Shown piece after piece: positions 29,130 to 38,779 of a stretch of DNA of 43,652 bases. The position numbers and the translations under genes are program-made. Position 1 is the first letter of the stretch. Every line of letters starts with the position of its first letter. Source of the DNA: Balamuthia mandrillaris (lineage: Eukaryota; Discosea; Longamoebia; Balamuthiidae); assembly GCA_031835245.1 (NCBI GenBank), contig JAVKOQ010000399.1, positions 1-43,652 on the forward strand, given 5' to 3'. The notes beneath the pieces are model-generated. The model did no database searches. It was not told the DNA's origin and saw nothing but the letters and a program-made list of their open reading frames with translations.

Positions 29130-30719
29130 TTAGCTATCCTGCTCAGAGAGAATGTCCAACAGCTCTTGGAAGGTGGGTCTGTCTTTAGCTTCAAACTGCC
29201 AACAATCCTGCATGATCTGTTGCAATACCTCTGGAGCATCATTTGGAATCTCTAAGGTCTCTCCTGTCATCGTCGCATGAGAAAGAAGAACAAGTATAAG
29301 AATGAATGCAATAAGAAGCACCAAAGAGAAAGAGAGAAACAAACTTCTTTCAGCAACAGTGATTGCGGTTTGAACGGGGCTTAAGCCCTTGTAAGGTTCC
29401 TTGCCATGGGTCACAATCTCCCACAAGACAATGCCATAGCTCCACACATCTGACTTTGGCGAATATGTATGATTAAGAATGCTCTCCGGTGCCATCCTAC
29501 AAACAACAAACAGAATGATGAGAAGGAAAGAAGCAAAAGAAACCGCATAAGAACATGAAAGCGGTACCATTTCAGAGGACCAACAGTGGACACGGTGGTT
29601 TGTTCCTCCATCTCTGCGCTCTCCTCACTTCGTCTGCGGCTCAACCCAAAGTCCGACACCTTGATAGCACACTCGTTCGTGAGCAACAAGTTGCGAGCAG
29701 CCAAGTCTCTGTGAGTGATTCCTTCCGAGTGCAAATGGCACATGCCGGCGGCGATCTCCCTGGCCATGCGGATCATCGTCATCCACCTTGGACTTGCCCT
29801 CTGCAGAATGGAGGAAGTGGCGGAGGTCACCTTTGGGCATGTACTCGGTGACGAGGTAGGGGCAGGAGCTATCGATACTAACGCCCATGAGTTGAACGAC
29901 GTTGGCATGTGGCCGTAACGTTCTGTTATTGAGTTTGTTTTTTGTTTGTTAGTACAGAAACGAACACAAGAAGAAGAGGAAGAACCAGAGCAAGAGCATG
30001 AACGAGAGGAAGCAGAACAACACAAGTGCATAAAGGGAATACGAACTGCATGATTTCGATTTCTCCTTGAAGTGCCTTAAGGTCTTCTTGGGCCAACCCC
30101 AACTGGAATAGTAAAGGCGTTAATACCTTTGCAAAGAACAAAGGATGTGAGAGAGAGAGAGAGAAACCTTTTTGATGGCCACGGTGGATCCTCTCCATTT
30201 GCCTTTCCACACAACTCCAAATGCACTATATCACAGCGAAGCAGTATACATGCGTAAGAACAAGTGAACACAAGACCATGGAAAAAAAGAGCTACAAGAA
30301 AGACTAACCCTTTGCCAACCTCCTCCAGAAACTCCAAGTCTGCATACTGAATGGCCCAGGAAAGTCCTCCAGCTTGCTGTTGTGTTATCTGCGGGGCTAC
30401 AGCAGCAGCAGCAAGAAGAGCTGCTGCTGGTGCCTTGTCTTTGGCGCCCGAAGTGGAGATCAGGGATTCAGTGGAAGCATAGATGGACCTTCCTTCTTCT
30501 ATCTCTTCATCGCTGGCGCCTATCACGGACGCTCTGGTCATTGCAATTTTTCTGGCTCGCAGCACGAAGAAAGCAACGACGATGATGGCGCCCAACAAGA
30601 GAAGGAGCAACATGGGGAGACCAACGCCAAGGCCGATGGTCATGGAGCTGTTGCCATCATCTCCATCATCCTCTCCGGTTCTTCCGGCAACTTCTGTATA
30701 AGGACCTCTATGCTTAGCG

Positions 30720-30764
<45 letters not shown>

Positions 30765-31589
30765 AAGAGAGAAGAGAAGAGAGACAAGGAAGAAGAGAGA
30801 GAGAGAGAGAGAGAAGAACAAGAAGGGTCGATATCTAACCATTCGAAGAAGAAGAAGAAGAAGAAGAAGAAGAATCGGAGGATCCATCCGTAGGAATGAC
30901 GCCATCGTCTATATCCAAAGAACTATCATCATCATTGCTGCTTTCTTCTTCGCTGTCATCTATAACTCCATCCGCCACAACCTCACTTCCTGAAGAAGAG
31001 GAGGCTTCTTCTGGTACAGACTCAGAGGATGAAGAAGAAGCAGGTTCTTCCTCAGACGACGATGAAGAGGAAGGAGGACATTCGCAGGTAGACAAGAACA
31101 ACAAAGCTGGATTAGGAGACGCGTTTGTCACCACAAAGTCAGGAGCTCCATCCTCGTTGAAGTCCGCAGAGGCACCTGCAAGCCCTCCAAAATACTTGGT
31201 CGAGTTCACCAACGTGGAGGCGGTAAACGTTCCCTCCCCATCTCCGAGCAACAAAACGTTGGCCTTGTTGTGCTTGATAACGAAGATGTCCAGGTGTTGG
31301 TCGTTGTTGGCGTCCAAGATGATGGCACCTCGCGAGTCGTCCGGGCCATCATCCACAAATTCGAGATCAAAGTTCTTGCCTCCATTCCTACCTATAAGTA
31401 CCTGTAGTTCGTTTCGTTGTGTTGGTTCACAAAGTTGGGTAGAGGGTACGTGAATCTCAGAAAGAGAAGAAACATGTGAGATTCAGAAAGAGAAGGAACA
31501 TCTCATACCAGATCCTTGCAGCCCGAGCAGGTGATATACAGGTCTTGCATACCATCTTCGTTGAAGTCTCCCTGTTACAAAGGATTAAT

Positions 31590-31627
<38 letters not shown>

Positions 31628-32783
31628 AGAGAAAGAGAAAGAGAAAGAGAAAGAGAAAGAGAAAGAGAAAGAGAAAGAGAAAGAGAAAGAGAGATAGGAA
31701 AGGAGAGAGTACCAGGTAGAGGTGATTGTAGGCACCTGCAGGCAATGACGTGAAGAAGTAGTTGCCCAGGTTGCTGAAACCATTGTTGAGGGCCACCACC
31801 ACTTCCCAGTTTTGGTTTTCATGGGGATAGAGCGAAAAGTCATTAGCCAAAAGAAAGACATCGTCATAACCGTCGTTGTTTATGTCATGCTATCAGGTGG
31901 AAAGAATGATGCAGTAAGAACAAGAACAAGAACAAGAAGACGAAACAAAACAAAAGCAAGAATATGAACTAATGCTTACCAATTGGACATCAACGCCGTT
32001 GGAGCCAACGCTATCCCAACTGCCGCCCTGATCCTGCCAGCAGTACTCCTGCTGCGGGTCATACTGCACGCCCCAATGGATGAAATTGCCGTTGTTCTGT
32101 GTGTTGGCCTCCACTACGTCCACGTAGGCGTCGTTGGTGAGACGGCCGGCGGCCATGCCCTTCGTGTACTCGCTTCGGGGGAAACCGGTGTCGTCGATGA
32201 GTTGGATGGGCTCCCAGTAGACTTTGTTGGAACTGATGAAGGTCTTTATTTTGTGGATATTAATTTAAAATTTTTGAAGTAAAATGATTTTTGTTTCAAT
32301 TTTTTGTAATTATTTTTAATATTTGATTGTTAGTTTTTTTTTGAGAAGGAGAAACCAAAAAAGGGGGGGAAAGGAGAGCTTCCAACAAACCATCATTCGA
32401 TCCGAGCTGGCAAAGAGAATGTCCACGGCGTCATTGTCGTCGATGAACACCAGCTCGATGTCCACCGTGGTGGTGCCAGGGTTATTGAACCCGAAGTCGG
32501 TTCGCTTGGTGAAGGAACCCGTGCCGTCGCCGTGGTAGAAGGCCGGGTCGACCTGCCCGTAGTCGTAGCCGCCCGCCAGGAGGTCGGCATGAGAGTCGCC
32601 GTTGAAGTCGTAGGCCGCAATGGCCTGGACGTCCGAGTTGGCCAGGGCGGAAAGGGAGACGGCGTTCTGCCAGTGGCAAGGGCATTCCTCGCCTGGCAGC
32701 TGGGCCAGCGTCCGAGAGGCCACGCAGCAAAGCAAGAAAACGAAGAAGGAGAGGAAGGAGGTTCGAGCTGTGGATGGGCGCAT
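29130..32783 (-). CDS. Receptor tyrosine kinase with FG-GAP ectodomain (one frame break)
   Basis: Eleven minus-strand exons: 32783..32391, 32243..31980, 31889..31713, 31571..31509, 31401..30840, 30693..30309, 30225..30168, 30102..30047, 29922..29568, 29496..29345, 29263..29130; about 865 aa. Signal peptide (SFLSFFVFLLCCVASRTLA), CPCHWQ, then FG-GAP loops (YDFNGDSHADLLAG, HDINNDGYDDVFLL, GDFNEDGMQDLYI, LDANNDQHLDIFV, ADFNEDGAPDFVV), a Ser/Glu-rich stalk, one TM (LPMLLLLLLGAIIVVAFFVL) and a kinase domain: GKGAFGVVWKGKW, VAIKK, ITHRDLAARNLLL, SDFGLS, WMAPES, SDVWSYGIVLWEI. The DLAARN and W-M-A-P-E-S motifs are of tyrosine-kinase type. Within exon 9, between KSKVDD and MIRMAREIAAGM (near 29785-29800), the frame shifts by one base, in a gatgacgatgat tract. 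That is either a sequence error or a loss of kinase function. The start was chosen for its signal peptide. Confidence 0.88.
31590..31695. repeat. (GA)n/(GAGAAA)n in kinase-gene intron
   Basis: Fills the intron between exons 3 and 4 of the receptor kinase; reads as CTTTCT on the sense strand. Confidence 0.9.
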
Positions 32784-33041
32784 ATTGGAGGGCTTGCGTG
32801 TTTGGTGTGTTTCGTTGGTGGTGAACTTGGAACAATAAAGAAAAGAAGATGACGCAAGGGAGAAAATGGGCGCGATAGTTGTTGAGCCACGAGGAAAAGG
32901 GTGGCGGAGGGTCAACCGCCCGGCTCATTTCTTTTTGGAGTTTCCAAGCAAATTTTTTTATTATTGGCGGAGGTAACGGCATATTAGTTAATATAGCATC
33001 CAATTATCAGCGGATGTTCTACGTGCCTCGAGGCGGTAATG

Positions 33042-33065
33042 CTGTATGAGTCTAGACTCATACAG
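33042..33065. repeat. 24-bp perfect palindrome
   Basis: CTGTATGAGTCT followed directly by its exact reverse complement, no spacer. Confidence 0.9.
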
Positions 33066-33225
33066 ACCATAATCTGCGAATTCCTTCCTCAGAACCAAAA
33101 CCATTAAAAAGAGACACATGAACAATACAGTGAAATACACAGAACGCTCCTTTCGTTTCTTCTTTTGTTGTGGTTGTTTGTGGGTTAACCCTGCCTTCCG
33201 GCCTTTCATCTTTGCGGAAGGTCGT

Positions 33226-33250
33226 GTCGACATTAAGATTTAATGTCGAC
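33226..33250. repeat. Inverted repeat with TGTCGACA at both arms
   Basis: GTCGACATTAA, a three-base loop (GAT), then TTAATGTCGAC. Each arm carries a TGTCGACA octamer; a third copy lies at 33300-33307. Confidence 0.9.
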
Positions 33251-33735
33251 AAAAATTTATTTTTGATTGTTGATTGGCTGATTGTTGATCGTCTGAGATT
33301 GTCGACACGCAGATTACGGTCCCTCCGTGACGTCATGATGAAAGCTAGGGAAGCGAAAGAAAGAAAGGAATCAAAGAAAGCAAGAAAAGGAAACCCTCTC
33401 CCCGTCGGTCCTCCGTTCGGTCCACTCACCGAAAAAGATGTTTTTCTCTGCAGATGGATTTTGTTTTTTGTTTTTTTTTTTTTTTTTCTGGAACTCACCG
33501 GCGTTTGGTCCCAAAAAAATAAAAATAAAAATAAAAATAAAAATAAATAAATAAATAACATAAAAAAATAAATAAAGAAATACGTGTGCTGCAGCAAAAA
33601 AAAGAAAGGTTCACTGAACTAGAGAAAAAGAAATCGTTTGGTTTTGAGAGCGGTTGGTTCTTTTTTTTTTTTTTAAGTCGTTGTTTTTCCCCACACACCA
33701 ACATCAAAGACACGACTGAAAAAAAAAAACAAACA

Positions 33736-36035
33736 ATGGGTCAGGCATGGACTTGTGAACCGCACGTGAAGGACGTGGACCAAGATCTCGCCCAAGTGAA
33801 GCTGTTATTCCGAGACATTGATCCCAGTTTCGTTTCGTTGCCATTTTTTTTTTCTTCCTCTCCTTCTTTCCATCCTGATGAACAAAAGAAAATCTTAACA
33901 AAACGGATCGCTGTGTTATTTATATTATTTTTTGGTAGATTTGAGAAAAGCATGGTTGAGCTATTGGACGGATAAGAGCAATGAAGCAGGCCTAGGCAGC
34001 TTGAAGGAGGAGGAACAAAACGTCGTGCTGCAAAATGTTCAAGTGATGCCAGTTGGTATGGTTTTTCTTTCTCGTCGGTTTCTTCCTTTATTTCTTAATG
34101 TCTCCTTCGTTGTTGTCGTCGCTCTGCTGCTTTCCTTCTTTCTTCTTTCTTCTCTTGCTTTCTTTTCTTCTCTTCTAATTCCTAGCTTTCTCTTCTCTTC
34201 TCTTCATCGTTCTCTTCATCGTTCTCTTCATCGTTCTCTTCATCGTTCTCTTCTCTTCATCGTTCTCTTCATCGTTCTCTTCTCTTCATCGTTCTCTTCT
34301 CTTCATCGTTCTCTTCTCTTCATCGTTCTCTTCTCTTCTCTTCATCGTTCTCTTCTCTTCTCTTCATCGTTCTCTTCTCTTCTCTTCTCTTCTCTTCTCT
34401 TCTCTTCTCTTCTCTTCTCTTCTCTTCTCTTCTCTTCTCTTCTCTTCTCTTCTCTTCTCTTCATCTTCTCTTCTCTTCTCTTCTCTTCTCTTCTCTTCTC
34501 TTCTCTTCTCTTCTCTTCTCTTCTCTTCTCTTCTCTTCTCTTCTCTTCTCTTCTCTTCTCTTCTCTTCTCTTCTCTTCTCTTCTCTTCTCTTCTCTTCTC
34601 TTCTCTTCTCTTCTCTTCTCTTCTCTTCTCTTCTCTTCTCTTCTCTTCTCTCCTTTCCTTCTCGTCTTCTTTTCCAAACAACCACTCAATTCAAACAAAA
34701 ACAACAGGAGACATTTTCAACCTCAACACATCCAAGGGAGACAAAGACGAGCACGGCGATGGGTTGATCCACGCTGATGCCATCGTCAGCCCCGCCAACT
34801 CATTCGGCTTCATGGACGGCGGCATCGACATGGTTTACAGGTATTCCTTTCCTCCTTTCTTTCCTCTCTTTCTCTTCTTTATTCTCTTGCTCTCATTCTG
34901 CCCACTTCTTCTGCTTCTCGTCTCTTCCGCTTACTGGAACCACAAAGCAAACACTTTGGGTGGGATATGGTAGAACGGCTGCAACAAGTCATCAAACACG
35001 AGTTTGATGGAGAGCTTTTGGTGGGCCAGGCCACCATCGTGGAGACAGGAGACAAGAGACAGGCCATAAAGTACCTTGTGTCGGCGCCAACCATGCGTGT
35101 ACCTGACGACGTCAGAGAAACACCCAATGCCTATCTGGCCTTTCGTGCCACTTTACTTGCTGGTATTATTACTCTTATCACGCTTAGCTTTTCCATGTTC
35201 TCTCTCCTTTGCTCCTCTGTTTTCTCTAGCTCTCGTTCTCTTCTTTCCCTTTGACCTGATTTTCTCCTCTCTCCTGTTCTTTCTTCTCTCATTCTCGTCT
35301 TGCTTCTCATCTCTTCTTCCCTCTACCGCTTCATCTGCACTCTTCATTTGTTGCCTTCTTCTTCTTCTTCTGCTTCTTCTTCTTCTTCTTCTTGTTCTTG
35401 TTCTTGTTCTGCTTCTTCTGCTTCTTCTGCTTCTTCTCCTTCTCCTTCTTCTTCTTCTTCTTCTTGTTGTTGTTGTTGTTGTTGTTCTTCTTCTTCTTCT
35501 TCTTCTTCTTCTTCTTCTTCTTCTTCTTCTTCTTCTTTCTCTTCTTCTTCTTCTTCTTCTTCTCCTTCTTCTTCTCTCTTACATTTCAAACACCTTTTTT
35601 TTTAAAAAAAAACCCGACTTACACTATTTTCAAGTGAGAGAACACAACAAACAAGTATCATCCGGCCAAAAGGAAGGCACTCCCATCGGCAGCATCCTTT
35701 GCTGTGGTCTCGGCACGGCTATCGGCAGAATGCCAGCCGAGACCTGCGCCTTGCAGATGCTGAGAGCCTACGAGAATGTGGTGCTTGGCAAGATCTTTCC
35801 TCATAGCAGTCTAGCTGGCTTCCAGCATGAACACAGCGACATCATCCGCAGCAGGCCTTTCCCTCGCGCTTCCTCCTCCTTTGGCTTTCCAGGGAGGAAA
35901 AAGCAGACCAACAAGCCACAACAACAATCCGCTCGGAGAATAGAAGAGAAGAAAGCAGAAGAAGAAGAGAAGGAGGAGGAGGAATCAGAGGAAGAGGAAG
36001 AAACGAAGGACGTGAGCCATGATGAATCAAAATAA
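33736..36035 (+). CDS. Macro-domain protein
   Basis: Exons 33736..33826, 33939..34055, 34708..34840, 34948..35162 and 35635..36035 give 318 aa. Macro fold that binds or hydrolyses ADP-ribose: VQVMPVGDIFNL, then ADAIVSPANSFGFMDGGID (the NxxGxMxGG-type ligand loop), SKHFGWDMVERLQQVI, YLVSAPTMRVP, and SILCCGLGTAIGRMPAE (the second glycine-rich loop). The order fits the Appr-1''-p/phage-type macro group. The C-terminus after about residue 255 is a basic then Glu-rich tail, possibly nuclear. Introns 2 and 4 are large for this window because of microsatellites. An AATAAA overlaps the stop codon (36031-36036). Confidence 0.87.
34197..34651 (+). repeat. (TTCTC)n pentamer array in macro-gene intron
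   Basis: Starts as TTCATCGTTCTC units, then about 280 nt of nearly perfect TTCTC. Read in frame it gives a long Leu/Phe/Ser artefact. Confidence 0.92.
35355..35578 (+). repeat. (TTC)n with TTG and TGC variants in macro-gene intron
   Basis: Triplet array of about 220 nt before the last exon of the macro gene. Confidence 0.9.
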
Positions 36036-36168
36036 AAAGCTTCGTAAGTAAACGGCATTGTTCCCCTCCTCTTGTTTTCTTTGTTAGCTGCTCACTCTCA
36101 TGTCTGGCAACACCAAAGGCAGCAGAAACTCTCAGTCCTCTCTCCTGTCCTGAGAATTTGCTTTTATC

Positions 36169-36177
36169 AAAAAAAAA
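36169..36177 (-). terminator. Pol III T-run after tRNA
   Basis: Nine T on the minus strand, six bases past the discriminator base of the tRNA. Confidence 0.6.
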
Positions 36178-36183
36178 TGGACA

Positions 36184-36255
36184 TGGCGTGGGACGGTATC
36201 GATCCATCGACCTCTTGCGTGTCGGGCAAGCGCTCTCCCCCTGAGCTACCACACC
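36184..36255 (-). tRNA. tRNA-Val(GAC)-like
   Basis: Full cloverleaf on the minus strand: acceptor GGTGTGG/CCACGCC, D-arm GCTC/GAGC, anticodon stem CTTGC/GCAAG with loop CCGACAC, variable loop AGGTC, T-stem GATGG/CCGTC with loop ATCGATA, discriminator A. Anticodon GAC. Box A (TAGCTCAGGGG) and a near-consensus box B (GGATCGATACC) are present. Odd points: position 33 is C rather than U, and 54 is A rather than U, so it may be a pseudogene or a tRNA-derived repeat. A second B-box-like stretch (GGATCGAAGCC) lies just upstream at about 36308-36318, without a full fold. Confidence 0.6.
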
Positions 36256-36337
36256 AAAACCCAAAAAATAGGACTCGCTTGGAAAAAAGTGCAGCCATCG
36301 GGCTTCGATCCGTCGATCCCTTTAATATATGCATTAT

Positions 36338-36345
36338 TGTCGACA
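36338..36345. promoter_or_regulatory. TGTCGACA palindrome upstream of actin-bundling gene
   Basis: About 85 bp before the ATG at 36430, a position suited to a proximal promoter element. Confidence 0.4.
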
Positions 36346-36429
36346 CTCCACTTTTCTTTAAAATTTTTTTGATATTTATTATCTATTTTGCTGTTTTGAC
36401 GAAGAAAACACTACGAAGCACACAAGGCA

Positions 36430-37443
36430 ATGGAGGCAGTACCGACGGCGCAGGTGTTGAACGGGACGACGGACGTGGAGAAGCTGGAGGACCTGGCGAG
36501 CAGGACGTACAAGGACCAGGTGGTGTGGTTCCTCAACGCCTTCTGGGAGGAGTTTGCCAAGGAGGAGGCGGAGCGGCTGTGGAAGTTCAAGCACCTCTGC
36601 GCCGAGCTGGACCTGGCCAAGAAGGACCAAGGCTGCGCCCTGGACGAGCTGCAGGCCCACCGCTTCCTGGAAAAGCTGCAAGAGACCATGACCGTGCAGC
36701 AGATGAGGGACAAGCTGCGCTCCACCGGGGCCATCGGGGCCAAGGTGCGCTTGGTCCCGCTCATCCACCTCCTCATCTTCCGCTTCGACGTGGACTGGCA
36801 CTTCCTGGTCAACGCCCCTCAGGGCAGCAAGGAGGAGATCGAGAAGGCGCAGCGCATGTTCGACCAGGTGCAGGCCGCCTTCCGTGAGGCTGAGGCCCGT
36901 GCCGACGAGGCCGCTGCTGCCCTCAAGGAGGCCAAGGCCCGCGAGGCCGACGCCAAGGCGCGCGAGGAGGAGCTGCGCGTGGCCAAGGCCGAGCTGGAAG
37001 CAGCGCTGAAGGAGCTGCAAGCGCAAGAGGAGGCGTACAACAACAAGACAGCAGAGCTGAAGAGAGCGAGCGAGGAGGGAGGTCTGGTCTCTCGCAACAA
37101 GGCCAAGAACGAGTTGGCCCAACACCTGGGAGAGGACCCTTTGCCCTTGCGTCGCGCCAAGATCACCCAAGAGGCTGCCGTGAAGAAGGCCGACAGAGCT
37201 GCTCAGGTCGCTGCTGAGGCTAGAGCCCAGGCCGAGGAGGCCACTCGTCAGAGCGAGAAGGCCAAGGCGGCAGCGGAGGAGGCGGTGGAGGAGGCGAGGC
37301 GCAAGCTGGAGGAGGCGGAGGCGTACCTGGAGAAGGCCAAGAACAGCCTGCCCAAGGGAGCGGTGTGGTGGTTGGAGAGGGAGTTGCACGAGGCCAGGGC
37401 CTACTTGCCCGTCAGCAAGGGTGGCTACAAGAAGGATAAGTAA
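36430..37443 (+). CDS. abpB: 34 kDa calcium-regulated actin-bundling protein family
   Basis: 337 aa, no intron. The ends match the Dictyostelium 34 kDa bundling protein: N-terminal KDQVVWFLNAFWEEFAKE (FLNAYWAE in that family) and C-terminal GAVWWLERELHEARAYLP (GAIWWMNRDLEE). Between them lie an EF-hand-like region, LVPLIHLLIFRF, and a long Ala/Glu/Lys coiled coil (about residues 135-215), then PLPLRRAKITQEAAVKKAD. The protein would cross-link actin filaments in the cortex. The calcium loop preceding LVPLIHLLIF is GAIGAKVR, with none of the acidic ligands of a working EF-hand, so Ca control may be lost in this copy. G+C and codon bias are higher than in the neighbours, as in strongly expressed genes. 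Confidence 0.75.
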   Translation: MEAVPTAQVLNGTTDVEKLEDLASRTYKDQVVWFLNAFWEEFAKEEAERLWKFKHLCAELDLAKKDQGCALDELQAHRFLEKLQETMTVQQMRDKLRSTGAIGAKVRLVPLIHLLIFRFDVDWHFLVNAPQGSKEEIEKAQRMFDQVQAAFREAEARADEAAAALKEAKAREADAKAREEELRVAKAELEAALKELQAQEEAYNNKTAELKRASEEGGLVSRNKAKNELAQHLGEDPLPLRRAKITQEAAVKKADRAAQVAAEARAQAEEATRQSEKAKAAAEEAVEEARRKLEEAEAYLEKAKNSLPKGAVWWLERELHEARAYLPVSKGGYKKDK

Positions 37444-37498
37444 ACAACACCAACGATATGTGTATTGCTCGAAAGAGTTGTTTGTAGTTTAAACGCAT

Positions 37499-37504
37499 AA
37501 TAAA
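37499..37504 (+). terminator. AATAAA poly(A) signal of actin-bundling gene
   Basis: AATAAA 56 nt after the stop codon. The next gene is convergent. Confidence 0.6.
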
Positions 37505-37620
37505 GTCATTCTTGCAAGAACAGAAGCAAGAACGAAAGAAGGAGAGAAAGAGAAACACGAGAGCAATAGCTGAAGAAAGAGGCTAGGAGTCTCTGCTTTT
37601 GTTGGAAGAAAAACATGGTT

Positions 37621-38779
37621 TCAGTGGAGAGTTGGCTCGGCTGCAGAAGAAGTGGAAGCAGCGGCAGAAGTAGGGAGAGCATCGATGTGGCGCAGGAAGG
37701 CGTCTTGGTTGGGCTCCCGGCCGAGAAACTCTTTCAGGTTGTCGATGCTGTCTTTGGTGCCTCCTCTTGCCAGGATGATGTCTCGGAAACGCTTTCCTAC
37801 TTTTTGGTGGGCGAAAAGAAGCGACGAGGCAGAAGAAGAGTTTTTCTGTGCTGCTTCTTGAAAGAGGGAGTACATGTCGGCAGCAAAGACTTGGCTGTAT
37901 TTGTAGCCGTAGTATTGTGCGTCATAACCGCCAACGATATGTCCGAAGCTGTTGTGCGGAGAGAAAGGGAAGAAAGAGAGAAAGAGATGAGAAGAAAAGC
38001 ATACAGCAAGAGAGAGAGAGAGAGAGAGAGGCGGAGAGAGAACCTAGCAGCAGGATTGGTATCGGGTTGTTGCTCGATGAGCGTTATGCTCTTTCTCAGG
38101 TCTCTCCACAGATCTGCCGTCCCTTCCACTAACTCCTTTTTGTTCTTCTTCTGCTCTTCTTCAGCTAATGTATGTACCGTCATGTCGAACAAACTGAAGA
38201 AGATCTGTCTTTTGTTGAGAAGGGCAGTGTTGACGTTCTTAGTTGCAACAATCTTTTCAATAAGCGAGTCAGGAATGGTTCCTTCTTCTTGTCGTTGTGA
38301 GAGGCGTCGAAGGACGTCAGGTTCGTAGGCCCAGTACTCCATGATTTGACTGGGCGCCTCCACAAAGTCCCTTTCGACGTCCGTGCCGCTGAACTTGGCG
38401 TAGTTCACTTTTGTGCAAAGATTATGTAACAAGTCTATTTTGTACGAATACAAAAAAGAAAGTTGGGTAAAAACATGAAAAGAGAAGACATAAAAAAGAG
38501 AAGCTGAGAAAGAGAAAGAAGAGAAGACAGGAGAAAAGGTGAAGATTAACAAAGAAGAAACATACGGCCAAATTCGTGGAAGAAGGTGACCACTTCCTGA
38601 TGCGTCAACAACGAAGGTTTGTTTTGTTGTGGTTTCGTAAAGTTAGTGACCATGGCAGCGATAGGATATTGACGCCGTGTCGTTGTCGTTGAAGTCTCAG
38701 CAGTGGGGTACCGGTGCGAGGGTTGAAGAGGGAAGACAGCGGCGTGAGAATACTTTCCTTCTCTAGGCCAAAGGTCCAA
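37621..38779 (-). CDS. M3 metallopeptidase (thimet oligopeptidase-like), 3' half
   Basis: Exons 38779..38566, 38434..38044 and 37948..37621 give the C-terminal 310 residues of a protein that is usually 650-700 aa. Motifs: LDLWPREGKYSHAA, IAAMVTNFTKP, zinc site HEFGHLLHNLC (intron between the Gly and second His codons), FSGTDVERDFVEAPSQIMEYW (third ligand Glu), FGHIVGGYDAQYYGYKYS and FLGREPNQDAFLRHIDAL. This is the thimet/neurolysin or dipeptidyl-carboxypeptidase branch that cuts short peptides. The upstream half is missing: the exon begins abruptly at 38780, where the 3' end of a LINE lies, with a stop just before it in frame. The 5' half may lie beyond the window. Without it this copy cannot make a whole enzyme. 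Confidence 0.85.

Larger units (their letters stand above)
32784..33735. other. Divergent promoter region, kinase / macro gene
   Basis: About 950 bp between two divergently read genes. Holds two perfect inverted repeats (33042-33065, 33226-33250), three TGTCGACA octamers (33225, 33244, 33300), and an (AAAAT/AAAT)n run at about 33518-33560. No gene recognised. Confidence 0.55.

Noticed and set aside
34060-34706. Leu/Phe/Ser-rich frame across the TTCTC array, and its Glu/Arg antisense
   Set aside because: Microsatellite in intron 2 of the macro gene; splicing at 34055/34708 restores macro motifs.
36290-36335. A second complete tRNA
   Set aside because: A GGATCGAAGCC box and a possible T-arm are visible, but the D and anticodon arms cannot be folded.
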